Origin: Oceanobacillus bengalensis
GTDB lineage: Bacteria; Bacillota; Bacilli; Bacillales; Amphibacillaceae
NCBI RefSeq assembly: GCF_003628445.1
Contig: NZ_RBZO01000003.1
Span: 1 to 64,000 of the forward strand
Reading direction: 5' to 3'
DNA: 64,000 nt
How positions within the stretch are numbered: position 1 is the stretch's first letter; each line of letters begins with the position of its first letter. The notes below the pieces were generated by a model, which saw only the letters and a program-made list of their open reading frames with translations, ran no database searches and was not told the origin of the DNA. Position numbers and translations under genes: made by a program. This document shows, in pieces, positions 1 through 9,134 of this stretch.

Positions 1-154
1 GTTACTTTTATTATAATAGAATCGATGCTTATAAACACGTAAAAATCCATATTTTCCAGAAATTAATAAGGGACTTTTTCAGTGCCCTCTGCTGACGCAC
101 TACGGTGTCTCATCTAGGCCTCTCCTCCCACAGAAGTCTTCGTGTCTTTCCTCC

Positions 155-500
155 ACTATTATCCTGCTCTACTTTTCTACAAATTAGAAATATGCTTTTG
201 TTTAACAAAGAACTATCCAAAACGTGATTTCATGTTCTATAACCTCAAAATAATTAGAGCAACTACCATAGCGGAGGCAGAATACGTAGACTCCTCGAAA
301 ATAAAGAACAATTTTCTTCGTGCGATGTGTCGCTGTCGAAGCATTCCTTGTCCTACGGGAAAAGCACGTGTCCGAAGACCCCGCAGCGGCGGTCTTTCCG
401 CGAGGAGGCTGAGGCCGTGCCCGTGGAAAGCGAAGTATTCTGCCGCAGCGAATCCAAGCACATAACAATCATAAGAATGAGCGAGAGCGTTACAAAAGTT
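155..500 (+). repeat. Composite dispersed repeat, copy A1
   Basis: The gap from 1 to 558 has no supported gene. It holds a composite repeat whose core (271-449) is bounded by a perfect 10-bp inverted repeat, GGCAGAATAC at 276-285 and GTATTCTGCC at 435-444. The whole block, from about 155 to 500, is repeated with clear similarity at about 24118-24465. It ends in a module CATAAG-N-ATGAGCGAGAGC that also occurs near 24.4, 42.5 and 60.8 kb. At 85-151 lies a separate half element on the other strand, with one arm (142-151) and no partner. Reading frames across this stretch are repeat sequence, not genes. Confidence 0.75.
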
Positions 501-558
501 AATTTTCGTTACTTCACATTTCATATCAAAAATCTTTGGAGAGCTACCTTATTAGAAA

Positions 559-1179
559 CTATCGGATAAACGGATTGTTTTCTTTTTCATGCTTTATCGT
601 CGTTTTCGGTCCATGGCCTGGATAAACTGTATACGCTTCATCTAACGTATAAAAGTTATTACGAATGGTTGCAGCTAACTGGTTAAAATCTCCCCCTACC
701 AAATCTGTCCTACCAATCCCTTGCCGAAATAAAACATCTCCTCCAATAATGAATTGTTCATCATGAAATATAAAACTTACACTTCCTGGTGAATGTCCTG
801 GTGTATGGATTACATCAAAAGTGAAGAAGTTGATTTGTACTGTTTCTACCTTCAGTTTGTTTTCTGCTTCACCTATAATGATTTCATCCTTAAGTAAAGA
901 TAATGATCCATTTAATTGTGGATTGCCTAACCATGTGTGCTCCAATTCATGCAAATATAACTCAAGTTTATATCTTTTTCTAAGCTCGTCCACGGCACCA
1001 ATATGATCAAAATGAGCATGCGTTAATAATATTGCTTGTGGAATGATTCCCTCTTGCGATAATGTTGCTTGTATCCTATCAGCATCTGCACCCGGGTCAA
1101 TAATCAGCGCTTCTTTGTCCTTGATTATTAGATAACAATTAGTACCAATCGGCCCCACAGGTAATACTTTTACTTTCAT
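559..1179 (-). CDS. yqgX: MBL-fold hydrolase, YqgX (glyoxalase II-like)
   Basis: A 206-residue metallo-beta-lactamase-fold hydrolase of the glyoxalase II type. The metal-binding signature THAHFDHIG lies near residue 55, followed by HTPGHSPGSV near residue 127 and a GHGP motif near the C-terminus, so the di-metal site looks complete. Length and motifs match B. subtilis YqgX, a cytosolic protein whose physiological thioester substrate is not settled. The start has a GGAGG site about 8 nt upstream. It diverges from the small gene yqgW, as in B. subtilis. The 3' end abuts the composite repeat. Confidence 0.85.
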   Translation of the reverse strand: MKVKVLPVGPIGTNCYLIIKDKEALIIDPGADADRIQATLSQEGIIPQAILLTHAHFDHIGAVDELRKRYKLELYLHELEHTWLGNPQLNGSLSLLKDEIIIGEAENKLKVETVQINFFTFDVIHTPGHSPGSVSFIFHDEQFIIGGDVLFRQGIGRTDLVGGDFNQLAATIRNNFYTLDEAYTVYPGHGPKTTIKHEKENNPFIR

Positions 1180-1344
1180 TCAAAATCCCTCCAATTCCTT
1201 TATAATAAAATACTCTGTATATTTCTCGACAAACTCCATAGATTACTATAAAATAGTAGTTGATATATACATAATAAATCAAACATAATTCCCAATTCAG
1301 GTAATAATTAATTAGGGAGAGATACTTAAGGAGGTATGTAGAAA

Positions 1345-1524
1345 ATGATGATGCATATCGTGTTAGCGGTATTATTTCTATTAGTTGCCATACTAGCTGT
1401 TATTTCAGTAGTTCGTCAATTAAAATTTAAAAATCTATTTGCATTACTGTTTTCAGGGCTTACAGCTGTAGCATTTGGATTTTTCTCCATCGCAACTTTG
1501 ATTTCCGAGATATCCTCATTGTAG
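1345..1524 (+). CDS. yqgW: DUF2759 small membrane protein, YqgW-like
   Basis: A 59-codon gene with AAGGAGG upstream and three consecutive ATG codons at its start (1345, 1348 and 1351), so the exact start is uncertain by one or two codons. The product has two hydrophobic segments, about residues 5-22 and 31-55, separated by a short basic turn (RQLKFKN). Size, two-helix layout and the position next to yqgX match the YqgW/DUF2759 family of Bacillaceae, whose function is unknown. A strong terminator follows directly. Confidence 0.7.
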   Translation: MMMHIVLAVLFLLVAILAVISVVRQLKFKNLFALLFSGLTAVAFGFFSIATLISEISSL

Positions 1525-1541
1525 AATTAATACTTTATTAT

Positions 1542-1574
1542 AAGAAAAGCTGCTTATCGAAAGCAGCTTTTCTT
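1542..1574. terminator. Bidirectional terminator between yqgW and yqgS
   Basis: Perfect 14-bp stem AAGAAAAGCTGCTT / AAGCAGCTTTTCTT with a short loop. It is T-rich on both strands and placed between convergent genes. Confidence 0.85.
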
Positions 1575-1625
1575 ATTTATAAGGTTACTCTAACGTTTGG
1601 TGTTCTCATTTTTGTACGTCTAGCC

Positions 1626-3536
1626 TTATTCTTCTTTTTCAAAATCTAGAAAACGCAATAGATCTCCATAAATTAAATCGTCAGAGTGCTGTAATTCCGT
1701 TTGAACTTTATCACCGATTAAACTACATGCATTCTCTTCTTGCCCCTTATCGGAAGTTGTTTCATCATCTGTGGCAACTGGCTCTCCTGTTTGACGATCA
1801 TAGCAGATACCAACAGTTGAGATATATTTTTCACTTATAAAGTCGCCATTTCTCAGTGCAATATATTCTTTACGATTATCAGAAAATAAATCATTCCCAA
1901 AGTAAACACCATTGTCTTCTTCAATTCCTAGTAAGCTTAACATCGTAGGTTTAATGTCAATCTGTCCAGCCACATCGGACATTACTTCCCCTTCACCATG
2001 GCCAGGAATATGAATAAATAAAGGTACTTTCTGTAATTGTACTTGATCATATGGTGTAATCTCTTCCTTATCCAAATACATACTCATCGCTTTATTATGA
2101 TTAGCGCTTATTCCAATATGGTCACCCATAATAACGATAATCGAGTCTTCATATAAACCAGATGCTTTCAACTGACTAAAGAATTCTTCAAGCGCTTCGT
2201 CCATGTAACGGACTGCTGGGAAGTAATTATTTAACGTATTCGAGTTTGAGTCATACGCATCAATCGATTGATCTTCTTCATCTAATTCAAATGGAAAATG
2301 GTTCGTTAGTGTAATAAATTTAGCATAATATGGTTCTTCCATTGATTGTAAATACTTAATTGACTGTTCAAAGAAAGGTTTATCCTTTAAGCCCCATCCA
2401 ATCGAGTTCTCATCTGTAACTTGATAAGCTGTCTCATCATAAAACAAGTCGAATCCTAAACTATCATACATTTGAAACCTATTCCAGAAGCTCCCATTAT
2501 TCGCATGTAGTACAGAAGATGTATAGCCTTCTTCTTTGATAATTTCTGGAGTTCCATGGTATTCATTCCCACCATGGGTGAAAAAGACAGCCCCTCTGGA
2601 TAATGGATAAAGTGAATTTTCGATGAGAAATTCAGAATCAGATGTGTTTCCTTGTCCCGTTTGCTCATAGAAATTTTCGAAATAGTACGTATCCTCATCC
2701 TGGGTTAGTTGATTCAAGAAAGGCGTTACTTCCTCCCCATTTACCTCATTATTTATTACAAAGGTTTGAAGAGACTCTGCGTTGATCCAGATAACATTTT
2801 TTCCTTCAGCAACACCAAACATTTCAGATTTCTCATCTGATATTTTCACATTTTCATTGATATAGTCCATAATGTCAACTAGCTCATTTCCGTCAGCAAA
2901 TACACGCTGTGTTTCGGCTTTTGAATGTTGAACAATATCATAGACATGATAATTAAATAGGCCAATATTTTTCACCAAATACTCACGATCAAATCCTCGA
3001 GTAAATAACTGTGGTCTCTCCATTTCAGCTAAAAAGAAATTACCGGCTAGTAACAACAACGAAATGGAAAGTGCAAATACCTTACCGCTTCGTTGGTATT
3101 GTACAACCATCTCATCTTGACGCTTTTTACTTAAATACCAAATGATAGCTGCATCTACGAAAAGTAAAAGATCATAAGGTTTAATAAGCGTTAATATACT
3201 TGATCCTAAATCAGACATATTGCTTCCCATAAAGAGTTGTGGAATCGTAATAAAATCTGTAAATTGTCTATAGAACACAAGATTTGCAAAGACGATAAAA
3301 GATGTAATAAATACAGAGTATCGTATATATTTCATCTGTCTAGATGGCTTCTTAAACCAAACACTTATCGCAAGGATTAGAAAAGCCGAAACAAATGGAT
3401 TAATAAACAAGATAACTTCTTGCATTACATTTTCTAACTCAATATTAAACATAAATCGATACACAAGATATGTTTTTAGACCGAATAAAATACTAGCAAC
3501 CACATATAGCGGCAGCTTCGGACGTTTTAAATTCAT
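1626..3536 (-). CDS. yqgS: LtaS-type glycerophosphate transferase (YqgS)
   Basis: A 636-residue polytopic membrane enzyme of the lipoteichoic-acid-synthase family. About five N-terminal membrane helices (residues 8-170) are followed by an extracellular sulfatase-fold domain. The nucleophile motif GQGNTSDSE puts the catalytic threonine at 298, and a metal-ligand glutamate lies at 254 in INAESLQ. Family members polymerise glycerol phosphate from phosphatidylglycerol on the outer membrane face. The neighbours glcK and yqgQ point to the YqgS paralogue rather than the main LtaS. The C-terminus has an acidic tail after the sulfatase domain. The start ATG has GGGAGGAT upstream. Confidence 0.88.
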   Translation of the reverse strand: MNLKRPKLPLYVVASILFGLKTYLVYRFMFNIELENVMQEVILFINPFVSAFLILAISVWFKKPSRQMKYIRYSVFITSFIVFANLVFYRQFTDFITIPQLFMGSNMSDLGSSILTLIKPYDLLLFVDAAIIWYLSKKRQDEMVVQYQRSGKVFALSISLLLLAGNFFLAEMERPQLFTRGFDREYLVKNIGLFNYHVYDIVQHSKAETQRVFADGNELVDIMDYINENVKISDEKSEMFGVAEGKNVIWINAESLQTFVINNEVNGEEVTPFLNQLTQDEDTYYFENFYEQTGQGNTSDSEFLIENSLYPLSRGAVFFTHGGNEYHGTPEIIKEEGYTSSVLHANNGSFWNRFQMYDSLGFDLFYDETAYQVTDENSIGWGLKDKPFFEQSIKYLQSMEEPYYAKFITLTNHFPFELDEEDQSIDAYDSNSNTLNNYFPAVRYMDEALEEFFSQLKASGLYEDSIIVIMGDHIGISANHNKAMSMYLDKEEITPYDQVQLQKVPLFIHIPGHGEGEVMSDVAGQIDIKPTMLSLLGIEEDNGVYFGNDLFSDNRKEYIALRNGDFISEKYISTVGICYDRQTGEPVATDDETTSDKGQEENACSLIGDKVQTELQHSDDLIYGDLLRFLDFEKEE

Positions 3537-3741
3537 ACAATTATCCTCCCAAATTTCTTCTAATACTTTCTATCTATCTATTAAGAAATAATGAAAACAA
3601 GAAAAGATGGAGTAGTAGTTTTCATTATAATATATACTATAAGACGTATTATACAATAAAAAGGTTTCATTTACTTTACATTATCTTAATAATTATATAT
3701 ATTATAATGTTCTATTTTCGTGGTAAATAAACCCTTACGTT

Positions 3742-4716
3742 TTAATTACTTTTATCTAACATCTGTTTTACAAGAAATGCTCCACCAATGATACCCGCAT
3801 CATTTCCTAACCTGGCAGTCTTTATTTCACACATTTCACGTAAGTTAGGTATTGCATATTTTTCAAATGCAGTAGTAATTTCTGTAATTAAGTAATCTCC
3901 TGCTTTAGAAACACCACCACCAATTAATATTACCGATGGATTTATAACGGTCGCTATATTTGCTATTGCTAATCCCAATACATCCGTAGTTTTTTTAACA
4001 ATATGCACACAGGTCTTATCCCCACTCTTTGCTAAATCAAAAATATCCCTGGCAGATAATCCCCCTTTTTGCTTATAAAGCAAAGCTAAGTCGCTATTTG
4101 GATTTAAGGCAACCGCATCCATCCCTTGTCTTGTAATTCCAGTTGCAGAAGAAATGGTTTCTAAACAGCCAACTCCACCACAATTACACGGTGTTCCATT
4201 AGGATCGACCTTAATATGACCGATTTCACCAGCCATACCATTTTCTCCATTCAGGATAGAGCCGTTAACAATAATTCCACCACCAACACCAGTTCCAAGT
4301 GTAACAGCGATTATATTTTTCGCTTGATTTCCAGCACCTTGCCAATTTTCTCCTAGTGCAGCAATGTTAGCATCGTTTTGCACGAATACTGGGAGCTTAC
4401 TTTTTTCAGTTAATTGTCCAGCCAAGTCGAAATTTTTCCAGCCAATATTTACCGCCTCGAATACAATCCCTGTTTCTGAATCAATAAATCCGGGAGCTCC
4501 TACACCAATTCCTAAAACAGATTTTATGTCTATATTTGCACTCGTAAATTTATGGTTTATCGCGTTCCATATATCATCGACAATTGCATGACCAGCATTT
4601 GTTTTATTTGTTTTTATTTCCCACTTTTCAATAATTTCTCCAATATGATTAATAAATCCTATCTTTACGGTTGTACCACCAATATCAATACCAATCATCA
4701 TATCCTGCATTACCAT
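3742..4716 (-). CDS. glcK: Glucokinase, ROK family
   Basis: A 324-residue cytosolic kinase expected to phosphorylate free glucose with ATP. It shows the N-terminal phosphate-binding loop GIDIGGTTVKIG (about residues 8-19), the catalytic aspartate in VQNDANIAALGE, and the ROK zinc motif CNCGGVGCLE. Length and motifs match B. subtilis GlcK (YqgR). The start codon lies inside the end of yqgQ, a 7-bp overlap in the string ATGGTAATG, so the two are very likely translationally coupled. A second ATG two codons in is an alternative start. Confidence 0.93.
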   Translation of the reverse strand: MVMQDMMIGIDIGGTTVKIGFINHIGEIIEKWEIKTNKTNAGHAIVDDIWNAINHKFTSANIDIKSVLGIGVGAPGFIDSETGIVFEAVNIGWKNFDLAGQLTEKSKLPVFVQNDANIAALGENWQGAGNQAKNIIAVTLGTGVGGGIIVNGSILNGENGMAGEIGHIKVDPNGTPCNCGGVGCLETISSATGITRQGMDAVALNPNSDLALLYKQKGGLSARDIFDLAKSGDKTCVHIVKKTTDVLGLAIANIATVINPSVILIGGGVSKAGDYLITEITTAFEKYAIPNLREMCEIKTARLGNDAGIIGGAFLVKQMLDKSN

Positions 4717-4919
4717 TTTTCCTCTCTTCTAGATAATCTTGTTCTTTCTTTTCTCAATATTAATTTTGCAAACGTATAGTCATCCTGGTGAATGAATTTA
4801 TAGGAGAACAAATCATCTATCTCCATTTCCATTAGCTCTATATCACCAATTCTGTCACCTGTATATACAAACGTTCCGTATTTTTTCAATAATTGTCTGA
4901 CATCATAAACGGTTTTCAA
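4710..4919 (-). CDS. yqgQ: YqgQ family protein (DUF910)
   Basis: A 69-residue soluble protein of unknown function, always a small partner of glcK in Bacillaceae. The body (TVYDVRQLLKKYGTFVYTGD near the start) closely resembles B. subtilis YqgQ. I placed the start at a TTG at 4919: it aligns with the B. subtilis initiator methionine and has a GGTGAT ribosome site 6 nt upstream. The in-frame TTG at 4931 lacks such a site. The stop codon overlaps the glcK start. Confidence 0.85.
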   Translation of the reverse strand: MKTVYDVRQLLKKYGTFVYTGDRIGDIELMEMEIDDLFSYKFIHQDDYTFAKLILRKERTRLSRREEKW

Positions 4920-4974
4920 TGTAATCACCAACCAATATTATATCAAATTTATAGGCGTTAATGAAGTACGGACT

Positions 4975-5007
4975 AAAAAAACCCAAATCGATTTAACGAT
5001 CTGGGTC
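4975..5007 (-). terminator. Terminator overlapping the spoVAF-like stop codon
   Basis: Stem ACCCAGATCG / CGATTTGGGT followed by a T-run on the minus strand. The TAA stop of the upstream gene sits in the loop, so coding sequence forms one arm. Confidence 0.8.
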
Positions 5008-6450
5008 TTGTGGATGTAAAAATTCTGGCCGATTTCTTTGCTGAGGAATTGGTGTACGAATAAATATCTCCTTAAATCCACGAAATGAAAATGGTAAAAA
5101 TGGCCAGAAGTAAGGAATTTTAAAAGTTGTCATTCGTGTTAAGTAAAGAATCCATAATGTGATTCCACCTATATAACCAATAATACCAAAGGAAGCGGTG
5201 ATAAGTAGTAGAACAATACGTACGATGTGATTCGCTAAACTCATCTCGTAACTTGGTGTCGCATACGTTCCAATCGCTGCAACAGCAATATATAGAATGA
5301 CTTCATTTGAGAACCAACCAACTTCAACTGAAATTTGTCCAATTAAAATTGCCGCTACTAAGCCTAAAGCAGTCGCAAGTGAGGAAGGACTGTGAATGGC
5401 CGCCATTCGCAGCATATCCATTCCAATTTCAGCAATAATAAACTGGAGTAATATTGGTATATTTCCCTGTTCATTTGGTCCAATGAAATCTAGTCCCGCT
5501 GGAAGAAGGTCTGGTTGTACGGAAACCAAATAATATAATGGCAATATAAATATTGAAAGAAATACAGCAAGATAACGCACCATTCGTAAATATGCACCGA
5601 TTAACGGCTTTTGCCTGTATTCCTCTGCATGCTGCAAGTGCTGCCAGTAAGTTGCAGGGGTTATCATGACACTTGGTGAGCCATCAATAATGATTAAGAC
5701 ATGACCTTCATATAAATGGGCTGCTGCAGTGTCAGGCCTTTCTGTGTACCTAATGGTTGGATATGGATTCCAGTGACGGCCACTAATGTATTCTTCAATC
5801 GTTTTCTCAGCCATTGGTATGCCATCCGTATCAATCTTCTTTAAAATATGTTTTAAATGCTCTACCCGCTCTGGTTCCGCAATATCCGCAAGATAACAGA
5901 TCGCTATATCAGTCTTGGAACGTCTTCCTATCTGCAGGTATTCCATCCGTAACGATCGATCCCTTACCCTTCTTCTAGTTAGAGACGTATTAAAAACAAT
6001 CGTCTCCACATAACCATCCCTTGAACCCCGTACTACTCTTTCTAAATCTGGTTCCCCTGGTGAACGAACGGTATATGTACGAGCATCAATAATAATTACT
6101 TTTTCAATGCCCTCCACAATAAGAACAGTTGGACCTGCTAAAACGGTATCTGCAGCTTGATTAAGATCCTCCACATTATCCAATTCCATATATGGGATGT
6201 AGGTTTTCAACAACTTTTGTAATGGATCAGGTTCTAATTGCTCAGGTTCTAATTTTGCCAAGAATTTCATTAATAGATGTAAAATATCATCCTTTGCAAA
6301 TCCATCGACCATAAACATAGCCATTTTTCTACCTGCGTATTCTAAATCTAAACGGATTAAGTCAAAGCTCTCATCAACGCCTAAGCGTTCATTCATATAT
6401 TCAACATTTTTGGTAAATGATCGAAATACTGGCTGTTTTTCACTTTCCAT
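4993..6450 (-). CDS. SpoVAF-like GerA-family spore membrane protein
   Basis: A 485-residue protein of the GerA/SpoVAF family. A soluble N-terminal domain (about 1-280) contains the conserved tract around RSPGEPDLERVVRG, and four to five C-terminal membrane helices include the family tract AAIHSPSSLATALG. Length is close to B. subtilis SpoVAF (about 490), which sits in the inner spore membrane and supports germination. The gene lies between gluP and yqgQ rather than in a spoVA operon, and no SpoVA genes are adjacent. An AGGTG site precedes the ATG. I saw no clear SigG promoter. It could be a specialised paralogue rather than the orthologue. Confidence 0.8.
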   Translation of the reverse strand: MESEKQPVFRSFTKNVEYMNERLGVDESFDLIRLDLEYAGRKMAMFMVDGFAKDDILHLLMKFLAKLEPEQLEPDPLQKLLKTYIPYMELDNVEDLNQAADTVLAGPTVLIVEGIEKVIIIDARTYTVRSPGEPDLERVVRGSRDGYVETIVFNTSLTRRRVRDRSLRMEYLQIGRRSKTDIAICYLADIAEPERVEHLKHILKKIDTDGIPMAEKTIEEYISGRHWNPYPTIRYTERPDTAAAHLYEGHVLIIIDGSPSVMITPATYWQHLQHAEEYRQKPLIGAYLRMVRYLAVFLSIFILPLYYLVSVQPDLLPAGLDFIGPNEQGNIPILLQFIIAEIGMDMLRMAAIHSPSSLATALGLVAAILIGQISVEVGWFSNEVILYIAVAAIGTYATPSYEMSLANHIVRIVLLLITASFGIIGYIGGITLWILYLTRMTTFKIPYFWPFLPFSFRGFKEIFIRTPIPQQRNRPEFLHPQDPDR

Positions 6451-6564
6451 TCATCTTCACACCTGTCATTTCCTAATTTACGTTTAGTTTCTTCTTGTTT
6501 ATAATTTCTATACGTTATAAACCAAACTCATCTAAGAAAGACGGTTCTTACAAGCTAATATGAA

Positions 6565-8115
6565 TCAAGGACCAGGCTCACCGATTATTTCTTCATATAG
6601 TTCTTTAAAACTTTCATTAGTTGAATCCATACGATACGCTTTACGGATATTCTCTCTAGCAGCTTCTATATTACCTTGATTAAAGTAAAGCAAAGATAAA
6701 TTATGATAAGATTCTGGAATAGCTTCATAGGTTATGCTGTTTTCTAAATCATCGATTGCCCGTTCAATCATATCGAGTTCGATATATGCGTAGGAACGTT
6801 GAAAGAGTAGTAGACCCTCTCTATCTCCACCTGTTTCTAGCGCTTCTGTTGCAACTTCTACTACAGTTTCAAACTGTTCTTCCTCTATTAGTGATTCAAT
6901 TTCCATTAAATAATAAGTTTGATTATTTAGGTTATTATAGGTACCAAAATAGATGAGACCCGCGACCATTACTACATAAACAAGCATAGCTACAAACTGC
7001 ATCACTATTTTTTTCTTATTTGGTAGATGAATAATTGCAGACGCAATAAAGCCCGCAACTAATCCACCGATGTGTGCTGCCATATCAATTTGCTCTAACG
7101 TAAACCCAAATGCAATATTAATACCGAGTACAACTAAAATATTTAATCCCATCGTTTGGAAAAAGATTCGTTTATGAATGATACCAAAAAACAATAAGGC
7201 GCCAAACAATCCAAATATAGCACCAGATGCTCCAGCAGATACATTTGCAGAAAATGCGAAACTAGCAAGCCCACCACCGATACCTGCTAAAGAATAAATA
7301 AAAATAAAACGCCATTTCCCGTAGATTTTTTCAACAGCTGTTCCCAAATAATAAACTGCGAGCATATTCATTAATAAATGGAGAAAGCCAATGTGTAAAA
7401 ACATGGAACTAATTATTCTCCACCATTCATTATTCTCAATGATGGCAGGATTGTATTTCGCACCATAATCAATCAAGGTATCAATTACCATACTTCCGCC
7501 GTTTATTTCAAGCAGAATAAACATGATAATATTTAAAATAATGATGGCAAAGGTAAAAAATGGCTTTCCAAATGAAAATACATTATGAATTTCCTTACGT
7601 TTCTCTTCAACCGTTAAAACAAGCTTCTCTTTGTATCTTTTCCGTTCTACTTCCAATTCTTCATCTGAAAAATAGGAATCATCCTGGGTGATTTTGTTTA
7701 CGTCCAGTGTATCTATAAGTCTCGTTAATTCTGATTTATAATTCTCTTCATCTAGATAGTAAACGTTCATCTTAACTGGATTTTTCTCTTTCAATTGCAT
7801 CGGTCTCTTTAAAGCTTCCCAATCATCAACTGGAGGGTACGAAGAAACATAAATATTATATATCTCTATCTCTTTTCCCCTTAATAACTTCTTCATATTC
7901 TTAGCCTTTTGAAAAACGATGGCAATATCTTTTCGCAAATGATTTTGCCAATCAAAGCCTTTATGAATCAATCTGATAACTTTCGATTTTTTGTTTTGAT
8001 ATAATTCAAGCCAAATCTCATTTATATTTGTATCTATATGTAAAATTTCATACTTTTCACTTTCAACTAATTGATAAGCTATCTTATATAACATATATTG
8101 TTCATTTAAATGCAT
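6565..8115 (-). CDS. gluP: Rhomboid intramembrane protease GluP (YqgP) with TPR tail
   Basis: A 516-residue membrane serine protease. The soluble N-terminal domain (1-180) precedes about seven helices, then a C-terminal TPR-like region (about 400-510) with repeats around EGLLLFQRSYAYIELD and SYHNLSLLYFNQGNIEAA. The catalytic dyad is visible: Ser297 in GASGAIFG and His348 in MAAHIGG. WWRIISSMFLH matches the conserved L1 loop. The B. subtilis enzyme is 507 residues and cuts membrane proteins, including a magnesium transporter. The neighbours rpmG, yqgO and yqgQ fit the orthologue. Confidence 0.92.
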   Translation of the reverse strand: MHLNEQYMLYKIAYQLVESEKYEILHIDTNINEIWLELYQNKKSKVIRLIHKGFDWQNHLRKDIAIVFQKAKNMKKLLRGKEIEIYNIYVSSYPPVDDWEALKRPMQLKEKNPVKMNVYYLDEENYKSELTRLIDTLDVNKITQDDSYFSDEELEVERKRYKEKLVLTVEEKRKEIHNVFSFGKPFFTFAIIILNIIMFILLEINGGSMVIDTLIDYGAKYNPAIIENNEWWRIISSMFLHIGFLHLLMNMLAVYYLGTAVEKIYGKWRFIFIYSLAGIGGGLASFAFSANVSAGASGAIFGLFGALLFFGIIHKRIFFQTMGLNILVVLGINIAFGFTLEQIDMAAHIGGLVAGFIASAIIHLPNKKKIVMQFVAMLVYVVMVAGLIYFGTYNNLNNQTYYLMEIESLIEEEQFETVVEVATEALETGGDREGLLLFQRSYAYIELDMIERAIDDLENSITYEAIPESYHNLSLLYFNQGNIEAARENIRKAYRMDSTNESFKELYEEIIGEPGP

Positions 8116-8199
8116 ATATTCACATCCTTCCTTTCATCATAACAATTGTAACATTTAAAAAAGAAGTTGCACGTTAGACAACTTCTTCATCCATCCTTT

Positions 8200-8385
8200 T
8201 TACATTTCGTTTCTAAATAAGCTTGGAAGTAATTTTGCTCTTAACCCGGGGAGATTCATGGAAATTTTTACAGCTAGTTTCCTGATAATACCTATTGCTA
8301 ATAGTGCATTCATCACACGGTATCTCCATTTATATAAAAATGAGACAGCTGATGCGATAAAGACAATACTGACGAAAGCTCTCAA
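8200..8385 (-). CDS. Small membrane protein, YqgO-like
   Basis: A 61-residue protein with one N-terminal hydrophobic helix followed by a basic segment (YKWRYRVMNALL). Position between rpmG and gluP and size suggest YqgO of B. subtilis, whose function is unknown. I chose a TTG start at 8385 because AGAGGTG lies about 6 nt upstream. A TTG at 8406 would lengthen the protein by seven residues but has no ribosome site. Confidence 0.6.
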   Translation of the reverse strand: MRAFVSIVFIASAVSFLYKWRYRVMNALLAIGIIRKLAVKISMNLPGLRAKLLPSLFRNEM

Positions 8386-8460
8386 TATTAACACCTCTTT
8401 TATCAATGGTATTAATAGTTTTGCTTATTCCACATCAATTATGCATTGTACAAGTAAAGT

Positions 8461-8493
8461 AAAACTCTCACCACAAAATGTGATAAGAGTTTT
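8461..8493 (-). terminator. Terminator after rpmG
   Basis: Near-perfect stem AAAACTCT-ATCACA / TGTGGTGAGAGTTTT just beyond the rpmG stop on the minus strand. The T-run is interrupted. Confidence 0.6.
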
Positions 8494-8505
8494 GTTATTT
8501 ACAAA

Positions 8506-8655
8506 TTATTTTGTTTCACGGTGTAAAGTGTGTTTTTTAAGACGTGGGCAATATTTCATAAGCTCGATACGCTCAGGATTATTACGTTTATTTTTCTTAG
8601 TAATATAATTACGATCACCTGTCTCAGTACAAGCTAGTGTTACGTTTACGCGCAT
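8506..8655 (-). CDS. rpmG: 50S ribosomal protein L33, zinc-free form
   Basis: A 49-residue L33 (begins [17 protein letters not shown], ends TLHRETK) with a GGAGGG site upstream. Zinc-binding L33 carries two CxxC pairs. Here only Cys9 and Cys36 remain and the partners are replaced (CTET and CPRL), so zinc ribbon formation is unlikely. Many Bacillaceae carry both C+ and C- copies. The location next to yqgO matches rpmGA. The promoter region is shared with the divergent gene at 8889. Confidence 0.93.
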   Translation of the reverse strand: MRVNVTLACTETGDRNYITKKNKRNNPERIELMKYCPRLKKHTLHRETK

Positions 8656-8836
8656 GATTTTCCCTCCAAACTATAAAAACTTGCTAATGGTTCCTAAAAA
8701 CATTTAAAGACCTAATTTATAATACCAAAATTTAAATAAACAATCAATATTAAATGGAAAATAATTAAAGTTTTCTTGTAGTGCTATCTATGGTATAACT
8801 GTATTGTGTTAAAAAAAGAAGATCAGCTAGACTTAT

Positions 8837-8869
8837 GCAGATAGATAAATGGTATAATTACTTATCTGC
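8837..8869 (+). promoter_or_regulatory. Extended -10 promoter inside an inverted repeat
   Basis: TGGTATAAT (TATAAT at 8853-8858) is an extended -10 element about 30 nt before the start of the 72-residue gene. It is flanked symmetrically by the 7-bp inverted repeat GCAGATA (8837-8843) and TATCTGC (8863-8869), a plausible operator. No good -35 is seen. Confidence 0.4.
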
Positions 8870-8888
8870 TAAAAAAGGAGGTAACAAA

Positions 8889-9107
8889 ATGATTTCTGTA
8901 GTAATTTCCATCCTAATTGTTGCAGTAGCTTTATTCGTGCTGTCCTATTTCGTCAATGATAAATTTGAAGAACTAGAAGGGCAAGTGGAACAATTATCGA
9001 TTACTACCATGCAAGATACATATCAAATGAAGAAAAAAATTAAGATTTTAGAGGAAGAACTTCTACCAAATAATCTTGATGATGATATGCTATCAAATCA
9101 AAAATAG
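8889..9107 (+). CDS. Single-pass membrane protein with coiled coil, unknown function
   Basis: A 72-residue protein. One N-terminal membrane helix (residues 2-21) is followed by a charged region with heptad character (FEELEGQVEQL, MKKKIKILEEEL), suggesting a short coiled coil. The ATG at 8889 is preceded by AAGGAGG, so an upstream in-frame ATG at 8835 is unlikely to be used. It lies 27 bp before the MltG-like gene on the same strand and is probably cotranscribed. I do not recognise the family. Confidence 0.7.
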   Translation: MISVVISILIVAVALFVLSYFVNDKFEELEGQVEQLSITTMQDTYQMKKKIKILEEELLPNNLDDDMLSNQK

Positions 9108-9134
9108 ATCAATCTAATAAAGAAGGAGAAACAT

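Noticed and set aside
142-524. Several overlapping open frames of 80-107 codons on both strands
   Set aside because: They lie wholly in the dispersed repeat, have no ribosome sites, and the copy at 24.2 kb does not keep the frames.
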